Below, piece by piece: positions 34,681 through 47,042 of a DNA stretch of 64,000 bases (positions are counted from its first letter, which is position 1; each line of letters begins with the position of its first letter). A program made the translations under genes and the position numbers. The notes beneath the pieces were generated by a model. It did no database searches. It saw nothing but the letters and a program-made list of their open reading frames with translations, and had not been told where the DNA came from. The stretch comes from Magnolia sinica (lineage: Eukaryota; Streptophyta; Magnoliopsida; Magnoliales; Magnoliaceae): positions 37,255,001 to 37,319,000 of the forward strand of contig NC_080573.1 of NCBI RefSeq assembly GCF_029962835.1, in the 5' to 3' direction.

Positions 34681-34841
34681 ATACAGTAAAAAAATCTTCC
34701 TTGTGATGCACCGAACTCGGAACTTGGTGTATGGAAGTCGAGTGTCAGATTTGGGGCATTACGGAAGCTGTCCGTCCTCGGGTTTGGGGCGTGACAACGA
34801 CTCAAACCTTTAACACAAAACTTCAACCCCTTAAAAATGAT

Positions 34842-35284
34842 ATATGTTCATTGTCTTTTAAGATAATATATTACAAAATTCAAATTTTATCTCCTTCATT
34901 GCCTTCCACATGATAACCACAACCATCCTTATTTACCTCAAATCCCTTCTGACAATCACTTCTCCCTATGACAACAACAACCACCGCCATCCCTCTCTAT
35001 CCACAATCAAAAGTGGCTTCACTTGGTAAGAAAATGGTATTCTAAAAAAAATCATTTAAAATATCTTCCACCTATCAATGGTTTGCCCATATGTTGGAGA
35101 AGTTAATGGCGGTGAACATACGCCAGAAAACGTAGTTGAAAGGAGTTGTGGTGGGTTGGAAAATATTTTTGAAAAGGAAGAAGAAGCCTTAAAAAAGCTA
35201 GAAAGAAAGAAAAAAAAGAAGCTCCATACAGACCAAGTTACAAGGACATGGGTAATTTAGTCCTTTTTTTTTCAAAAACATGTC
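34842..35284. other. no gene recognised
   Basis: AT-rich stretch with a short plus-strand Lys-rich open frame (35078-35260) that has no domain I recognise. Confidence 0.5.
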
Positions 35285-35292
35285 AGATGATT

Positions 35293-35894
35293 CGGGGTGC
35301 ACATCGAACCGGTAGAACCATGGATCCAGACCGGAACCGACCAAATGGTCTGGTTTGGTCCGGTTCTAGAGTGCACCGGTTCCGATTCCAAAAATTAAAG
35401 AACTGTTTAGTTCGGTTCGGTTCCGGTTTGGGGGTATGTAGAACCGAACCGAACCATGATCTAAACCCTGAATCCGAACCGTGGATCCGATCCATGGAAC
35501 TAAACTTGGAACCGAACCGTGGAACCGAACTTGGAACCGTGAGCTTACAATATATTTTAGTTGTATATTTGACTTATGATTTATGGTTTACAATGCAACC
35601 TTTGCTTGTTTTCATAAATGTATTTTTGACATCATATACAATATTTAAACCATTCATCAAGTGGATCACAACACAAATGGACATGGGCTAAATTATAAAA
35701 TAGAACATGCAATTGGGCCAGATTATAAAAAGCCCAGAACCGTGGAACCGAACCGGTTTTCACGGTCTGGTTCCGATTCGGTTCTAGGGTGCTAACGGTC
35801 TGGTTCCGGCTCCGAAAATACTGGAACCGTAAGGAACGGTTCAGTTTCGGTTTCACCCCAGAACTGGACTGAACCAAACCATGTGCACCCCTGT
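35293..35894. mobile_element. hAT-type MITE with AACCGAACCG interior, 8-bp TSD
   Basis: Ends GGGGTGCACAT…/…ATGTGCACCCC. Identical 8-bp direct repeats AGATGATT at 35285-35292 and 35895-35902 support a hAT insertion. The arms are filled with diverged 'ggttccggttc' / 'gaaccgaaccg' repeats in opposite orientation, so the element can fold back. The antisense Asn/Pro-rich open frames are by-products of these repeats. Confidence 0.8.
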
Positions 35895-35929
35895 AGATGA
35901 TTACCCTCGGAGTATTTGAAACTTTCCAT

Positions 35930-36160
35930 CCATTTAGAGATTTTTACCATACCTTAATGCTAGTATGGTCAAAATCCCAAACATAAATATTAGCTTAATC
36001 CAAAACTTCCATGGGCCCTAAGAAGCTGTCAATAGTAAGCTTTAGATCCCCTAGCTTCATGTGGTGTAGCCTACCTTCAATCTGTCTCCTTTTTCCTTTT
36101 TAGGCTTATGCCCTAAAATGATAAGTCAAAATAAATAGAATAAATGATGGGGCCTTATAG
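35930..36160. repeat. fold-back repeat family A, right-half copy
   Basis: 'taatccaaaacttccatggg', 'tcatgtggtgtagcctacc' and 'gccctaaaatgataag' in the family order. Confidence 0.55.
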
Positions 36161-36374
36161 AGGACCTAGCATGATGGTCTGTTTCTAGCTAGGTTAGGAG
36201 TAGTACTCAATCCACACTCCATTAAATCAATCAGGATCGCTCATCATTAGGTGCACCATGAGAATGTTGAATGTAGAGTAGTCACTATATTTCCATCCAT
36301 GTTGGATTACGGCATGGTCAAAATGAGTGCTGAGATGAAAACATACGAAGATTACATCTGACCACTGTTATCGA

Positions 36375-36560
36375 AAGTTATAGGGCCCACAGAGATGCCC
36401 ATCACAAATCCACTGCGTATATCAATTTCGCAAGACTACGATAAGACAACAATCTAAAAATTAGGCATCCAAAACTGCCGTATGACACAAAACAATGAAC
36501 AACCACCATTGGAAACTTCGTGGGGGATATAGAAGTTTTGTATCAAGATGATATTTGTGA
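36375..36560. repeat. fold-back repeat family A, copy cut by the fold-back array
   Basis: 'agggcccacagagatg', 'ccattggaaacttcgtgggg' and 'gtatcaagatgatatttgtg', then abruptly different sequence at about 36560. The missing right half was not found beyond 57860. Confidence 0.55.
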
Positions 36561-36633
36561 CTACACGAAATAGTTGAGCAGTTTTGTACTTCTCAACTAT
36601 TCTCTCTAGCAAAGACTACCATCTTAAAATATG

Positions 36634-37351
36634 GGTTTTAAGCTTGTTTGGAAAAAAAAAAGGAAAGAAGATGAAAAAAATATTGTAAAAATTTTACTTT
36701 TAGAAAATGGATTATTTTCTTATTTAAAAATTTGTTCATGACTTGGAATTTATGTTCAGTTTTAAAAATTTATCTGGTGTCTAAATGAGATGATCCTAGT
36801 ATAATTTAAAAACTCATTAAATTATCTTTCTAATGAGCCCAAAATCACTTCAATCCGACCTACAACAAGGAAGTTATGACCATTTTTGTGGAATCACGTG
36901 ATGCTAGAAACAAATGCAAATGCCAATATGGACTTTGGGACAACGTTTGAAAAGTCAAACAGTAGATAATCCTAGTCTAATTTAAAAACTTGTTAAATTA
37001 TCTTTCTAATGATCCCAAAATCACTTCGATCCAACCTATAACGAGGAAGTTATGACAATTTTTTGTGGAATCACGCGATGCTACAAACAAACGTAAATGC
37101 CAGTATGGACTTTGGGACAAGGTTTGAAAAGTCAAATGGTGTCCAAATGAGATGATTCCAACCCACTTGAAAGCTCATTGAAATATTTTGACAAGTTCAA
37201 GATTGCCTAGATTTAACCTGCAACATATGAGTTATGACTGTTTTTGTGAAATCAAGCAATGCTGGAAATGAGACCGAACGGTTTGTGAACACCATAATGG
37301 AGTTTAGGCTTACATTTGACAAATTAAATAGTATCCAAATGAGATGATTTC
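36634..37351. mobile_element. fold-back element, left arm (~185-bp tandem repeats)
   Basis: Outer end GGTTTTAAGCTTGTTTGG, then an A-rich zone and about 3.5 tandem units of 180-190 bp. Each unit carries 'aaatgagatgat', 'aaattatctttctaatga', 'ccaaaatcactt', 'aaggaagttatgac' and 'tggactttgggacaa'. Unit starts lie near 36779, 36965, 37139 and 37328. The array is interrupted at 37351 by the Athila-like element and continues at 56995. Confidence 0.7.
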
Positions 37352-39585
37352 TGTTCACTCCCCAAGTATAGGGTTGTGATGTAGTAATAAACTCGGTGAG
37401 ACCGAGGTCGAATCCCAAGGGACTGAAACCTGTACGTAATCTGAAAGTAGGTAGAAATAGAACTAGCCTAAGATGAAATCTAAATCAAAGATAAATTGAT
37501 GAATAATGGTGAGAGATTAATGTAGAACTTTAAGGAATTCAGAGGAAGGAAACTAGGGATTCAGAGTATCCACTTGTAGAGATCAGGGAGATCTTATGCT
37601 TGCATCAAGAATCATGGAAATCAAACTGAACTTACTTGAATTAGTTTTCACGAGATGAAAGGTATATGGATTAGAATGGATTCCATCACCAAACCATGCC
37701 CAGGAGATAAAGCAATCAACAGAATTAAACTAATTACCAACCAATCAATCAATGTATGAAGATTAGGGAGGGTGTTATCATCCGACCATGCCCATGGAAC
37801 AATGATGAACAACAGGGCTTCCTGACTTCATAAACATGAAAAGGAGAAAGAAAAACTCAAAGCCATCGCAGATCTATTGTAATTTCAGTCACAACAAACC
37901 ATTAAAAACTAAAAGCATTCCCCTGACTGAACCGTACTCAAAGTAGTTCAACAAATTAAATCATAGGCATAAAAATAGAGTCTCCCATCTCACTACAAGC
38001 TTCACCACTTAGCCCTAGCTAAGAGGTTTAGCCACACATAAATCTGATTAGGCTAAATCTCAAAAACATCATAAAACGTTAATGAAAACAACTGACTTAT
38101 TCTCTTTCTCTCCCTTGTAATGCATCCGCGTCTGCCTCCTCAAGCCGTGCTCACCTCCAACCAAAACCCTCGCCCTGGCTCTCTCTCCCTTTCTCTCCTT
38201 TATAGAATTTCGGAAGTGGTGGCTAAGTCGAGCACTGACTTCTCTTTCGCAGTCCGTTTGCAACGGAGCCGGACTCCCTGTTTACGCAGAAAAAAAAACA
38301 AAGCCTTATGCATCTGTGATGATTTGTGGGCCTAGGATTGATGTCAGACGAGAAATCCGACCCGTCCATTAGTTTCCCCTCGAAAAACTAGTGAAACCTG
38401 ATTGGTTTTGGATTAGATTCGTGGTGAACCACGAATTAGTTCAATTCACCGTCAGTCTTCCGATTGGACGGTCGAAATCCAATTTAAGTTATCTTCTGCA
38501 ATTCCACCACCTAGGCGAGGGAGGTAGGGCCCGTGGGTTCCTGAAGGACTGTCCTGATTAGCTTGATGGGCCCTGATGGTGGCCCACAAAGATCAACGGC
38601 AACTCCCTGCTGCGAAACAGAGTCACCGCCATTCGACTCTGTGAATCGCGTTAGCATCTTTCTTGAAGTCAAGTGGAAAATCCACTCCGTCCATTGTTTT
38701 CAGGATGAAAAATCGTCTGGAATTGCTTAGTTTTCGATCCAAACTGTGGTGTCTCATGAGATTGTAGCCCAGCCGTCCATCCTGCGTTTAAACAGAGATC
38801 TACGCATATGTTTATGCATGGGACCAGACGGACACCTAGGAGCTGGTCTTGGCCATCCTACAAATCAAATGGACGGCTCTGATCATCACTCCGGGCGTCT
38901 AGTGGGGCCCACTGGCCAAAACCGCAGTTGCGTAGTGAAGACGCTAGAGCTTTTTTTTTGAAAATTTGAGAAGTTATCGGTCAGCATAACGCTGACCGAT
39001 TTGGACAATTGCGTTGCACGGTGAGTGCGTGCACATTGTGCACATGCACTCTCTTGAGTGGGGTCCACTGAGATTTTTGTGAGAAATCCGTTCCGTCCAT
39101 CTTTTCCTCATCCACTTTAAGGCGTTGATAATGAAATTTAAGTATATCTAGATATCAGGCGGGCCCCAAATCAAGATTTTAGGGGCTGATCTGTCCGTTG
39201 GGCCACTTCCGGAGGGATCTGAGGGTTAAAATTCGACATGTACTGTTAATTTGTGGGCCCTTGGCCATGTATGAAGTTTTGAGCTGAACAGATGGTGGGA
39301 ACCTCGGGATCTTGCATTCTGGCTGATTTTCAGCCCGCTTGAGCTTTAGTTTCTCGATTTTCGTGGATCCCTGGTGTGTAATTCCATCGATCTTGGTCCT
39401 CTGGAGTCCGTCCCTTGCCTTTAGTGTCATCAGAGCGTTAAATCCATGCTTTAACCTTCCTTTTCAGTCCATGCTCGTAAGTACACTCTGCATCACAAAC
39501 ACGATTAAATCAGCCATTAAACAGTATTATGCCTGTAGATCCAGGTAATAACTAGGGTCTAATATGCAATATTTGACCCTCAACA
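37352..39585 (-). repeat. 3' LTR of the outer gypsy element
   Basis: 2234 bp, TGTTCACT…CCTCAACA on the plus strand. The minus strand carries CTATAAAG at 38205-38198, a plausible TATA box for element transcription. The phrase 'ccccaagtatagggttg' near its start recurs in LTRs of this lineage in other plants (from memory). Confidence 0.8.
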
Positions 39586-39600
39586 CAATCCCCAACCAGC
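39586..39600 (-). promoter_or_regulatory. polypurine tract of the outer element
   Basis: Minus strand GGTTGGGGATTG ends exactly at the 3' LTR start; primes plus-strand DNA synthesis in retrotransposons. Confidence 0.7.
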
Positions 39601-40957
39601 ATTTTGCTAGTCCTGAGCAAAATATGCGAAAAATTACTTTCAGAACTAAAAGACAATTCCTGTAAACCCGAGTGACTTGTGAACACATAGTCGAGATGTG
39701 AAAATTCTAAGATTCATGAATGTTGGATATAATTCTCTCCTAGACTCAAGCACATGGTAACTTCATAATTAAGTTCAAAATATTAACCTGTCAATTAGAA
39801 CAATTCTAAACATTGAATTCCATGGATGTATAGTCTAATCTCGACTTATCAACATTAAGATTCACCTATCTATTTAAGGATGTCATTATTAATCAATAAA
39901 AGAATTCACGATAACCCAAACTTGCCTCTCCCATTATCTTTTTCTTTTCTTTTTAATTTTTGTTTTTTTTTCATTAAAAGTAACGCCAAGAAGAGGGATC
40001 AAATCCTCACCTATAGGGAGTAAACCTAAGGTAAAGACTGTTCACCCAACTCTTTTTCACATATCATCCATGGGGAATCGAATCCTCACCTATAGGGAGC
40101 AAACCTATGGTAAAGACTGTTCGCCCAATCGATTCAATTTCCCAAGTTGGTTCCTTTCATGTTTAGTGATTACCAAGTTAATCCTTCAATATCGAACTGA
40201 AACCTTAATATGCAAGCGAGATGTGTCCTGCGAATTCATGACTCAATCAATGTTTACAAATTCTAATAATGGATTAACAATTTAAACTTAGCTGTGAAAT
40301 TTAACAGATGACCGAATCTAAGAGTCGTAGATTACTAACATCATGTATTTTTGCAATTCCCAGTGTCCCAGATGGCCATCAAAATCACTTTGAATTCATA
40401 CAAAATTCCAGAAAAATTGAAAATTTTCACAATTTTCGCTCAAGACCAAGAAAACACTGATTAGGAAACCTAATCTCCTACCCCGAACCTAAAATCTACA
40501 TTGTCCTCAATGTAAATGATATGAGCATGCAGTGCACTTGAGACAACAAAAAGTAAATATGAAGTGATGGGGAGATAGTACCTGGATGATGAATCGAGAG
40601 ACATTTTCTAAGAGATCGCAGCATGGGCGTCGGTCAGCACGAGAGAGAAGGCAACACAAAAATAAAAATAAAATCCTACCTATACCACTTTCGTAGGTGC
40701 TCTCGATTGCATTTAGCGTATGCAACAAGCCTTTAAACCCTTAGGTTGCCCCTAGTGGACGAGTTGTAGTCTCGTGAGGGTTTGCAGTAATGTTACCCAC
40801 AAACATTGAACTAACTAATGATAAAAACAAAATGAAATGAAGAGCTGGGTTGCCTCCTAGGAGCGCTAAGTTTACCATCTTCAGCCAGACAAATAAAGCA
40901 ACTACCCTAGTCCTATGAAAGCGATAAACCTACCTATACCTCAATCAGACTAGGAGA
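39601..40957. other. 3' untranslated internal region of the outer element
   Basis: No recognisable protein. Lies between the integrase stop and the polypurine tract, where related elements may carry env-like or antisense frames; none is visible. Contains a duplicated phrase 'atcctcacctatagggag' at about 40002 and 40083. Confidence 0.5.
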
Positions 40958-42102
40958 TCAATCCTGGTAAACAGGAGCAGTCAGGGGCATGGACATGTCC
41001 TCTGAATCAAATTTCTCGACAAATAGTTTCAATCGATGTCCATTGACTTTAAACTCCTTGCCATTATCGGGATCTCTTATCTCAGCGGCCCCATGAGGAA
41101 AAACAGTAACAATAATGTAAGGGCCGGTCCAACGAGATTGAAGCTTACCCGGAAAGAGATGTAATCGATAATTGTACAAAAGGACCTTCTGACCAGGCGT
41201 GAATGATTTTCACAAAATGTGTTGGTCATGAAATGCTTTCATCTTGTCCTTGTAAATTCTCGAATTATCGTACACATCATTCTGGATTTCCTCAAGTTCA
41301 TTCAATTGAAGTTTGCATAGCGAGCCAGCGTTGTCCAGATTGAAATTAAGATTTTTGATCGCCCAGTACGCTTTATGTTCCAGCTCCACAGGCAAGTGAC
41401 AAGCTTTCCCATAGACAAGTCTAAAGGGAGACATTCCAATAGGGGTTTTAAAGGCAGTACGGTATGCCCATAAGGCATCGGTCAATCGGATTGACCAATC
41501 CTTACGATTAGGATTAACCATTTTCTCCAAAATGTGTTTAATTTTTCTATTAGAAATCTCAGCTTACCCACTTGTCTGTGGGTGATACGGGGTCCTCACC
41601 TTATGAGAGATACCGTATTTCTTCATTAAGCTCTCAAATGGTTTATTACAAAAGTGTGAGCCCCCATCACTAATGATGACTCGAGGCGTTCCGAATCGAG
41701 AAAGGATGTTTTCTTTTAGGAATTTAATAACCGTGCGATGGTCATTAGTTCGACACGGAATCGCTTCGACCCATTTAGTGACATAATCCACAGCGAGCAA
41801 AATATACAGATTTTCAAACGATTGGGGGAATGGTCCCATGAAATCGATGCCCCAGCAATCAAATGCTTCAATGATAAGGATGGGATTGAAAGGCATCATA
41901 TTTCGACGGGACAATGCTCCCAATTTCTGATAACGCTCACAAGCTTTGCAAAACTCATGAGTGTTCCTAAACATAGTGGGCTAGTAAAAGCCACACTGCA
42001 GAATCTTGGCCGTGGTCTTTTTAGCAGAAAAGTGACCATCACAGGCCTGTGAATGACAGAAGGAGATGACGCTTTGATGCTCATTGTCTGGTACACATCT
42101 CC
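40958..42102 (-). pseudogene. outer element integrase
   Basis: Zinc-finger remnant HEFCKACERYQKLGALSRR (the expected second CxxC Cys is Tyr), then the DDE core: GIDFMGPFPQSFENLYILLA with the first Asp, VIISDGGSHFCNKPFE with the second, and the Glu in [13 protein letters not shown]. The tail includes [20 protein letters not shown] and ends [10 protein letters not shown]. Single frame broken by TAA just after YHPQTSG (the usual Gln of QAE) and TGA after FHDQHIL. Both fit C-to-T changes (CAA and CGA). Confidence 0.8.
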
Positions 42103-42891
42103 TTAGGATTTAGTCTGGGCAATATTTAAATAAATAAGGATCATCTCAGAAAAAGTTACGCTCCTCGGTGAAGAATTTCTTCTTATCTTGCGTAGTCCAC
42201 TGTGTCGGTATGGAACCTGTGTTAAGATATAATTAGCAATATCAGCGAACCAAGGAGAATGGGAGACTCTGAACAGTTGTTCATCAGGGAACATATCATT
42301 GATATGGGTCACCTCAAGAGAATTAGAGGTATTAAGGCGAGGAAGGTGATCGGCTACTACGTTCTCTACTCCCTTTTTATCTTTAATTTTCAAATCAAAT
42401 TCTTGGAGTAGAAAGATCCATCGTATCAAACGGGGCTTAGAATCATTCTTAGAAAGAAGATACTTAAGTGCCGCATGATTTGTGTAGATAATAATCTTGG
42501 ATCCGATCAAGTAGGACCTAAATTTGTTCAAGGCGAACACTACAGCTAAGAGTTCCTTTTCCGTAGTCGAGTAGTTCACCTGGGCAGAATTTAAAGTTCT
42601 ACTTGCGTAATGAATGACATAGGGCCTCTTATCTTTTCTCTGGCCTAGGACCGCCCTAAGAGCATAATCAGAAGCGTCGCATATAAGCTCAAAAGGAAGG
42701 CTCCAGTTAGGTGGCTGCATGATAGGTGCAGTGGTTAACGTGCCCTTAAGCTTGGTGAAAGCTTCCTGGCATTGCTCAGTCCACTCGTACGGAGCATCCT
42801 TTTGAAGAAGATTACATAAAGAATGAGAGAGGAGACTAAAGTCCTTTATGAATCGCCTGTAAAATCCTGCGTGTCCTAAGAAGGATTGCAC
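42103..42891 (-). pseudogene. outer element RT connection and RNase H
   Basis: Starts [19 protein letters not shown], the usual RT thumb/connection, then RNase H with [17 protein letters not shown] (Asp), [18 protein letters not shown] (Glu) and [17 protein letters not shown], where the expected catalytic TDHAAL Asp is Asn. 262 codons without a stop, but the catalytic change argues against activity. Confidence 0.85.
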
Positions 42892-43445
42892 GTCTCTGAT
42901 GTTCTTAGGTGGATGTAGGTTAGAGATAAGATCGATTTTTTGCCTTATCTACCTCGATTCCCTTGGACGAGATGATATGCTCAAGGACAATTTCCTTCTG
43001 AACCATGAAATGACACTTCTCTCAATTAAGTACCAAGTTCTTTTCTTCACATCTTTTCAGCACACATTTAAGACTTTCCAAGCACTTGCTGAAAGATGGA
43101 CCGTAAACAGAGAAATCGTCCATGAAGACCTCTACATATTACCCCATCATATCAGAAAAGATACTATGCATACATCGCTGAAAGGTAGCAGGGGCATTAC
43201 ATAGTCCGAATGGCATCTTTCGGTAGGCAAAGGTGCCGTAGGGACATGTAAATGTGGTCTTTTCCTGGTCTTCAGGGGCTATCTCTATCTAGTTATAGCC
43301 CGAATACTCGTCAAGGAAACTGTAATAGGAATGACCAGCTAACCTTTCCAGGATCTGATCAATGAATGGTAAAGGAAAGTGGTCTTTCCTCGTGACGGTA
43401 TTTAACTTCCTTTAGTCAATGCACATTCTCCAACCAGTAGTGACT
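42892..43445 (-). pseudogene. outer element reverse transcriptase, C-terminal part
   Basis: From the nested insertion downward: TTGWRMCID then stop, RKLNTVTRKDHFPLPFIDQI, YGTFAYRKMPFGLCNAPATF, and the catalytic VFMDDFSVYG (43129-43115 for VFMDD), which is intact. At least four in-frame stops, several at positions where Gln or Lys is expected. Continues in the 56549-56935 segment across the insertion. Confidence 0.8.
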
Positions 43446-43450
43446 CTAGT

Positions 43451-46400
43451 TGTAACGCCCTGAAATTCGGGGGTCGAGCATAACTCAGCTCCCGAGTTCC
43501 AAAACATCACTTATGCAACATAATTAATGAATGATGTATGTTGACTGTATTAGCACATAAACATGGGATAGATTAAGCCAAAACGCAGATATGATTCAGG
43601 GATAAGTGAATAAAGCAAGCGGAAGACTTATAGTAAAATATGTGTACAAGTGTAAGTCCCTGAATTACATATACAACCAGATCGTGTAAAAGTGTTATTT
43701 ATCAAAATTATAAGTACAAGTTACATCATTTTAGATCCCAAAATAGTAATCCCATAGGTCCCGCGCAACTGACCGAGGCTCGCTAGAACCCGTCAGAAAA
43801 CTGCATATAGGAGAAGGCAGCCTCGTCGTCATCCAGCTCCCGCTCTGCCTCAGACGTCGCATCCACATCTGCAACATCAGGGCCTAAGACAGAGTCTGGT
43901 GGGTGTGAAACACCGCCCCAGAAACGTGGGAGTGAGTGATCAACTCAGTGGAACAATAAGGCACTGGTTAACATGCTATCAGTTCAATCAAACAATAATG
44001 ATAAAGCAGGACAATTAAATAAATCCTAAGTACTCTTGTTAATGCAGGTATGAATGCAATATGATGCGTGCCCTCACGCGTACACCCTCGCGTCTTCATC
44101 TTACGTTACGCATGACATCGCCTCAAAGTGCGCCACATCTACAAAGCACATGCAAATGCGGTGCATGGATATGATTACCAAGTTGTTATTAGTCCAATTC
44201 ATACAGGCAGATTGGGAAGCTAAGATACCTTCCTCATATCACCATCCAAACAGTGATCCATACTAGGGTCGTCAATCCTAGACATCTCATACGATCATAT
44301 AGTTGAGGTCGTAGCAAAGGGCTCGTCACCAATCAATGCACGCCTTTCATGCCCTTACTACCACAGATCGGCTCGTCACCTCCTTGCGGTATCCAGGTAT
44401 GCTCGAGGTCACTACAAAGGGCTCGTCACCAATCAATGTAGGCCGACAGCACGAATATAGTGTCCCATACCACCATAATCGGCTCACGAGTTTAGTTGCT
44501 CACTGGTCACTACGGGGAGGCTCGTCACCCCAGCGTAGGCCGACGGCTCGACCACGGTGTCCCATACCACCATGTCCGGCTCATGAGTCTTAGCGGATCG
44601 GTACCATGGTTATTAGGATTTCACTGGTAAGTTCGGTACCCTAGATTCAAGCAGAGTAGCGTCCATACATGGTTAACATACATCGGACAATCGGGTTAGT
44701 TGACGAACTCGACTAGCACGAGCGCACGTTGAATTGAACGACATAGAGTGCGCAAACACTCCGCGTGGCCAAACCACTGCCGCCAACTCAATACGACTCG
44801 GGTTCGTCTAATGCGTCTCACGTGGCGAAAGCAATCTCAACCACGACCAAAGGGTCAATTACCGATTTCCTGGACTAAGGCATAGTCCCAAACATCCTAC
44901 ACTACGACAAATATTCATATGGAATGTAAAACAGTAATGGAACAACCACTCAAATCATGGTGCATACACATCTGAAGAATATCAATTTAACATAAATGTA
45001 AGCATAGGAATGCTTGAATTTAAATAACTTGGAATGTAAATGCATAAGGAAATCATGCGCATCCATAGAAGTATTGAGAATCACTTCTCAACGCCTGCAT
45101 TTAGTGTAATCAGTTACACGTAGGTCATTCATGCATCTCTACAAACACTTAGCATCCATGGAACAACATACATGACGCATGTTGAAATACATGCACTTAG
45201 ACAATTCCTTCTTCCAAGGAGTTGTCATACATGCATCTAGCATACATACATGACCAAAAATCATGGCAAACATAGGTGCGTATTTTATACGTATACGGTA
45301 CTTTATAAATACACTTAGAATACACAAATCTCAACATAAGCACATGCATATCAAGAAAGCAATGTAAACATAACATTTGACATGTGAAATCTCATCCATA
45401 ACAAGAATAAATCACTATCGGGATTGAAAGCCTTGAAAACCATAACCTATACACTTAAAGTCCGCACCTTAAGCGAGGAAAGAATAGCCGAACTGATTTA
45501 GACGAGTTGTCTTCGTCAACGGCGCAAGAATACCCTAAAATAAGGATAGAAATGAGATACAACAACACCAAGTCTAATCTAAGCTCTAACACAAATTAGG
45601 GTTAGTTTAACTTACCCCAAAAGAACTCAGAACCGTCAGAGGAACGATTCCAAGTAAAGGCTCAAAGGTGAAGCAGAACAAGGAAGAATCAAGATGATTC
45701 ACCAACCAATCTCTCTCACTAACTCTCTCTTTTCCACTCTCTTTCCAAGCTAGGGTTAGAGAAAATTCGTATGGAAATGAGAACTAGGGTTTAAGGACTA
45801 TATATAGGCCTTAAAATGATGGAAATAACCCGGGTCAAGGTATACTTAGGTTATAACCAAAGTACGCCTTTCTCGATCCAACGAAGCACTTGGTGGGCCT
45901 ATAACCACGAAAGGTCGGACTTAAGCTCACCGACCATGGATCTAGGTCGCGAGTTTCGGATCTACAGATCAGCGGTGGCGGACCACACTCAATTCAACGG
46001 TCACAAAATCTATCAAGTCCACAAGCACTAGGATATGCCCGGGCCAACCATCCTGATCGGAGGGTGAAATTGGGTCGAATCCAACGGTCGAATGCTTAAA
46101 ATCGTCGCGAAAACGACTCAATTTCATAAAAAGCTTATTAAATTCCAACCGTTCTCACACTCTTCACTCCGAACTCAACCAAATCGACCAACATCGGATC
46201 GACTTGATTTTTGAGGTGAAGACCAAGCCCAACTTAGTGACCAATAACCTAAGATCATCGCCATCGGACTTTCGACGCGGTCCAGTCTGATCCAGACTTC
46301 CAAAAATTCCCCAAAACAACCGGATTTAGCGATGGATCCCAGATTTCATAACGTAGAGCTCACTAATCTGCACGTTTAGATCCATGCAGATACGATTTAA

Positions 46401-46501
46401 AGTGATTGATGCGAATTTCACAAGCAATCAAGTAAAGCGCTAATTACCCCAAAAACAACTACTTAAGGAAAGATTAGCACAAAAATTCCAAGGTCGTTAC
46501 A
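43451..46501 (-). repeat. 3' LTR of the nested chromovirus
   Basis: 3051 bp, partner of 53467-56543. TATA-like CTATATATAG on the minus strand at 45807-45798, followed by a leader with 'ttaaaccctagttctc'. The short open frames inside are not conserved genes. Confidence 0.9.
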
Positions 46502-46516
46502 ATCTACCCCCTAAAG
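46502..46516 (-). promoter_or_regulatory. polypurine tract of the nested element
   Basis: Minus strand CTTTAGGGGGTAGAT directly before the 3' LTR. Confidence 0.75.
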
Positions 46517-46535
46517 AAAATTTCGTCCTCGAAAT

Positions 46536-47042
46536 TCATACCTTCATATAATCCTCGAGGATCGGAGGGTAGGTCTTCCTGACCTCGTCAGATTCCCAAG
46601 TAGCCTCTCCTACGCCATGATGCGACCATAACACCTTCACGAGAGGGATAACCTTGCTACGCAGCACCTGCTCCTTTCTATCCAGAATACGCGTTGGTTG
46701 CAGTACATAAGTGGCATCCTCACTTAACTGCACTTGCTCCCAACTAATAATATGCGAAGGATCAGGAACGTACTTCTTCAGCATAGAAACATGAAATACG
46801 TTATGCACGCCCGCAAGAGGTGTGGGCAAAGCAAGGCGGTAAGCTACCGCTCCCACTCGATCCAAAACTTGAAATGGACCAATAAATCTCGGCGTCAGCT
46901 TCCCCTTCTTACCGAACCGCAGAACTCCCTTCATAGGAGAGACCTTCGAAAAAACATGATCTCCCACTACGAACTCAAGCGGTCGACGCCTCGAAGGCAT
47001 AACTCTTCTCCTGCTCTGCGCTAAAGTCGACGTCGAATGATG
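46536..47042 (-). pseudogene. nested element integrase tail with chromodomain
   Basis: Basic SH3-like part (EFVVGDHVFSKVSPMKGVLR and KLTPRFIGPFQVLDRVGAVA, then YRLALP and VHNVFHVSMLKKYVPDPSHI), then a chromodomain-like segment: ILDRKEQVLRSKVIPLVKVL and EATWESDEVRKTYPPILED. This combination is typical of Del/Tekay chromoviruses, whose chromodomain guides integration to heterochromatin. 154 codons are open; upstream the frame is lost. Confidence 0.8.

Larger units (their letters stand above)
28661..34796. mobile_element. solo LTR-like block, 6.1 kb, TSD ACGAC
   Basis: Begins TGTAAGACCCTGTC, ends GGGTTTGGGGCGTGACA, and is flanked by the 5-bp direct repeat ACGAC (28656-28660 and 34797-34801), with the minisatellite continuing on the far side. 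No polymerase or gag coding is visible inside. The end sequence and the 'tgtactcactaggc' region near 34423 resemble LTRs of Del/Tekay-type gypsy elements, so a solo LTR left by LTR-LTR recombination is the simplest reading. Much of its length is secondary repeats (family A copies, a GA tract, the 32290-32815 array). Confidence 0.7.

Noticed and set aside
35248..35691. 147-codon frame rich in Arg, Asn and Pro
   Set aside because: Arises from GAACCG-type repeats of the hAT MITE.
37377..37430. Second tRNA-like phrase (GAGGTCGAATCCC)
   Set aside because: Part of the LTR start region; no cloverleaf.
44054..44593. Open frames repeated at 54073-54606
   Set aside because: These are the same positions in the two LTRs of one element; they have no domain and differ by frameshifts between copies.
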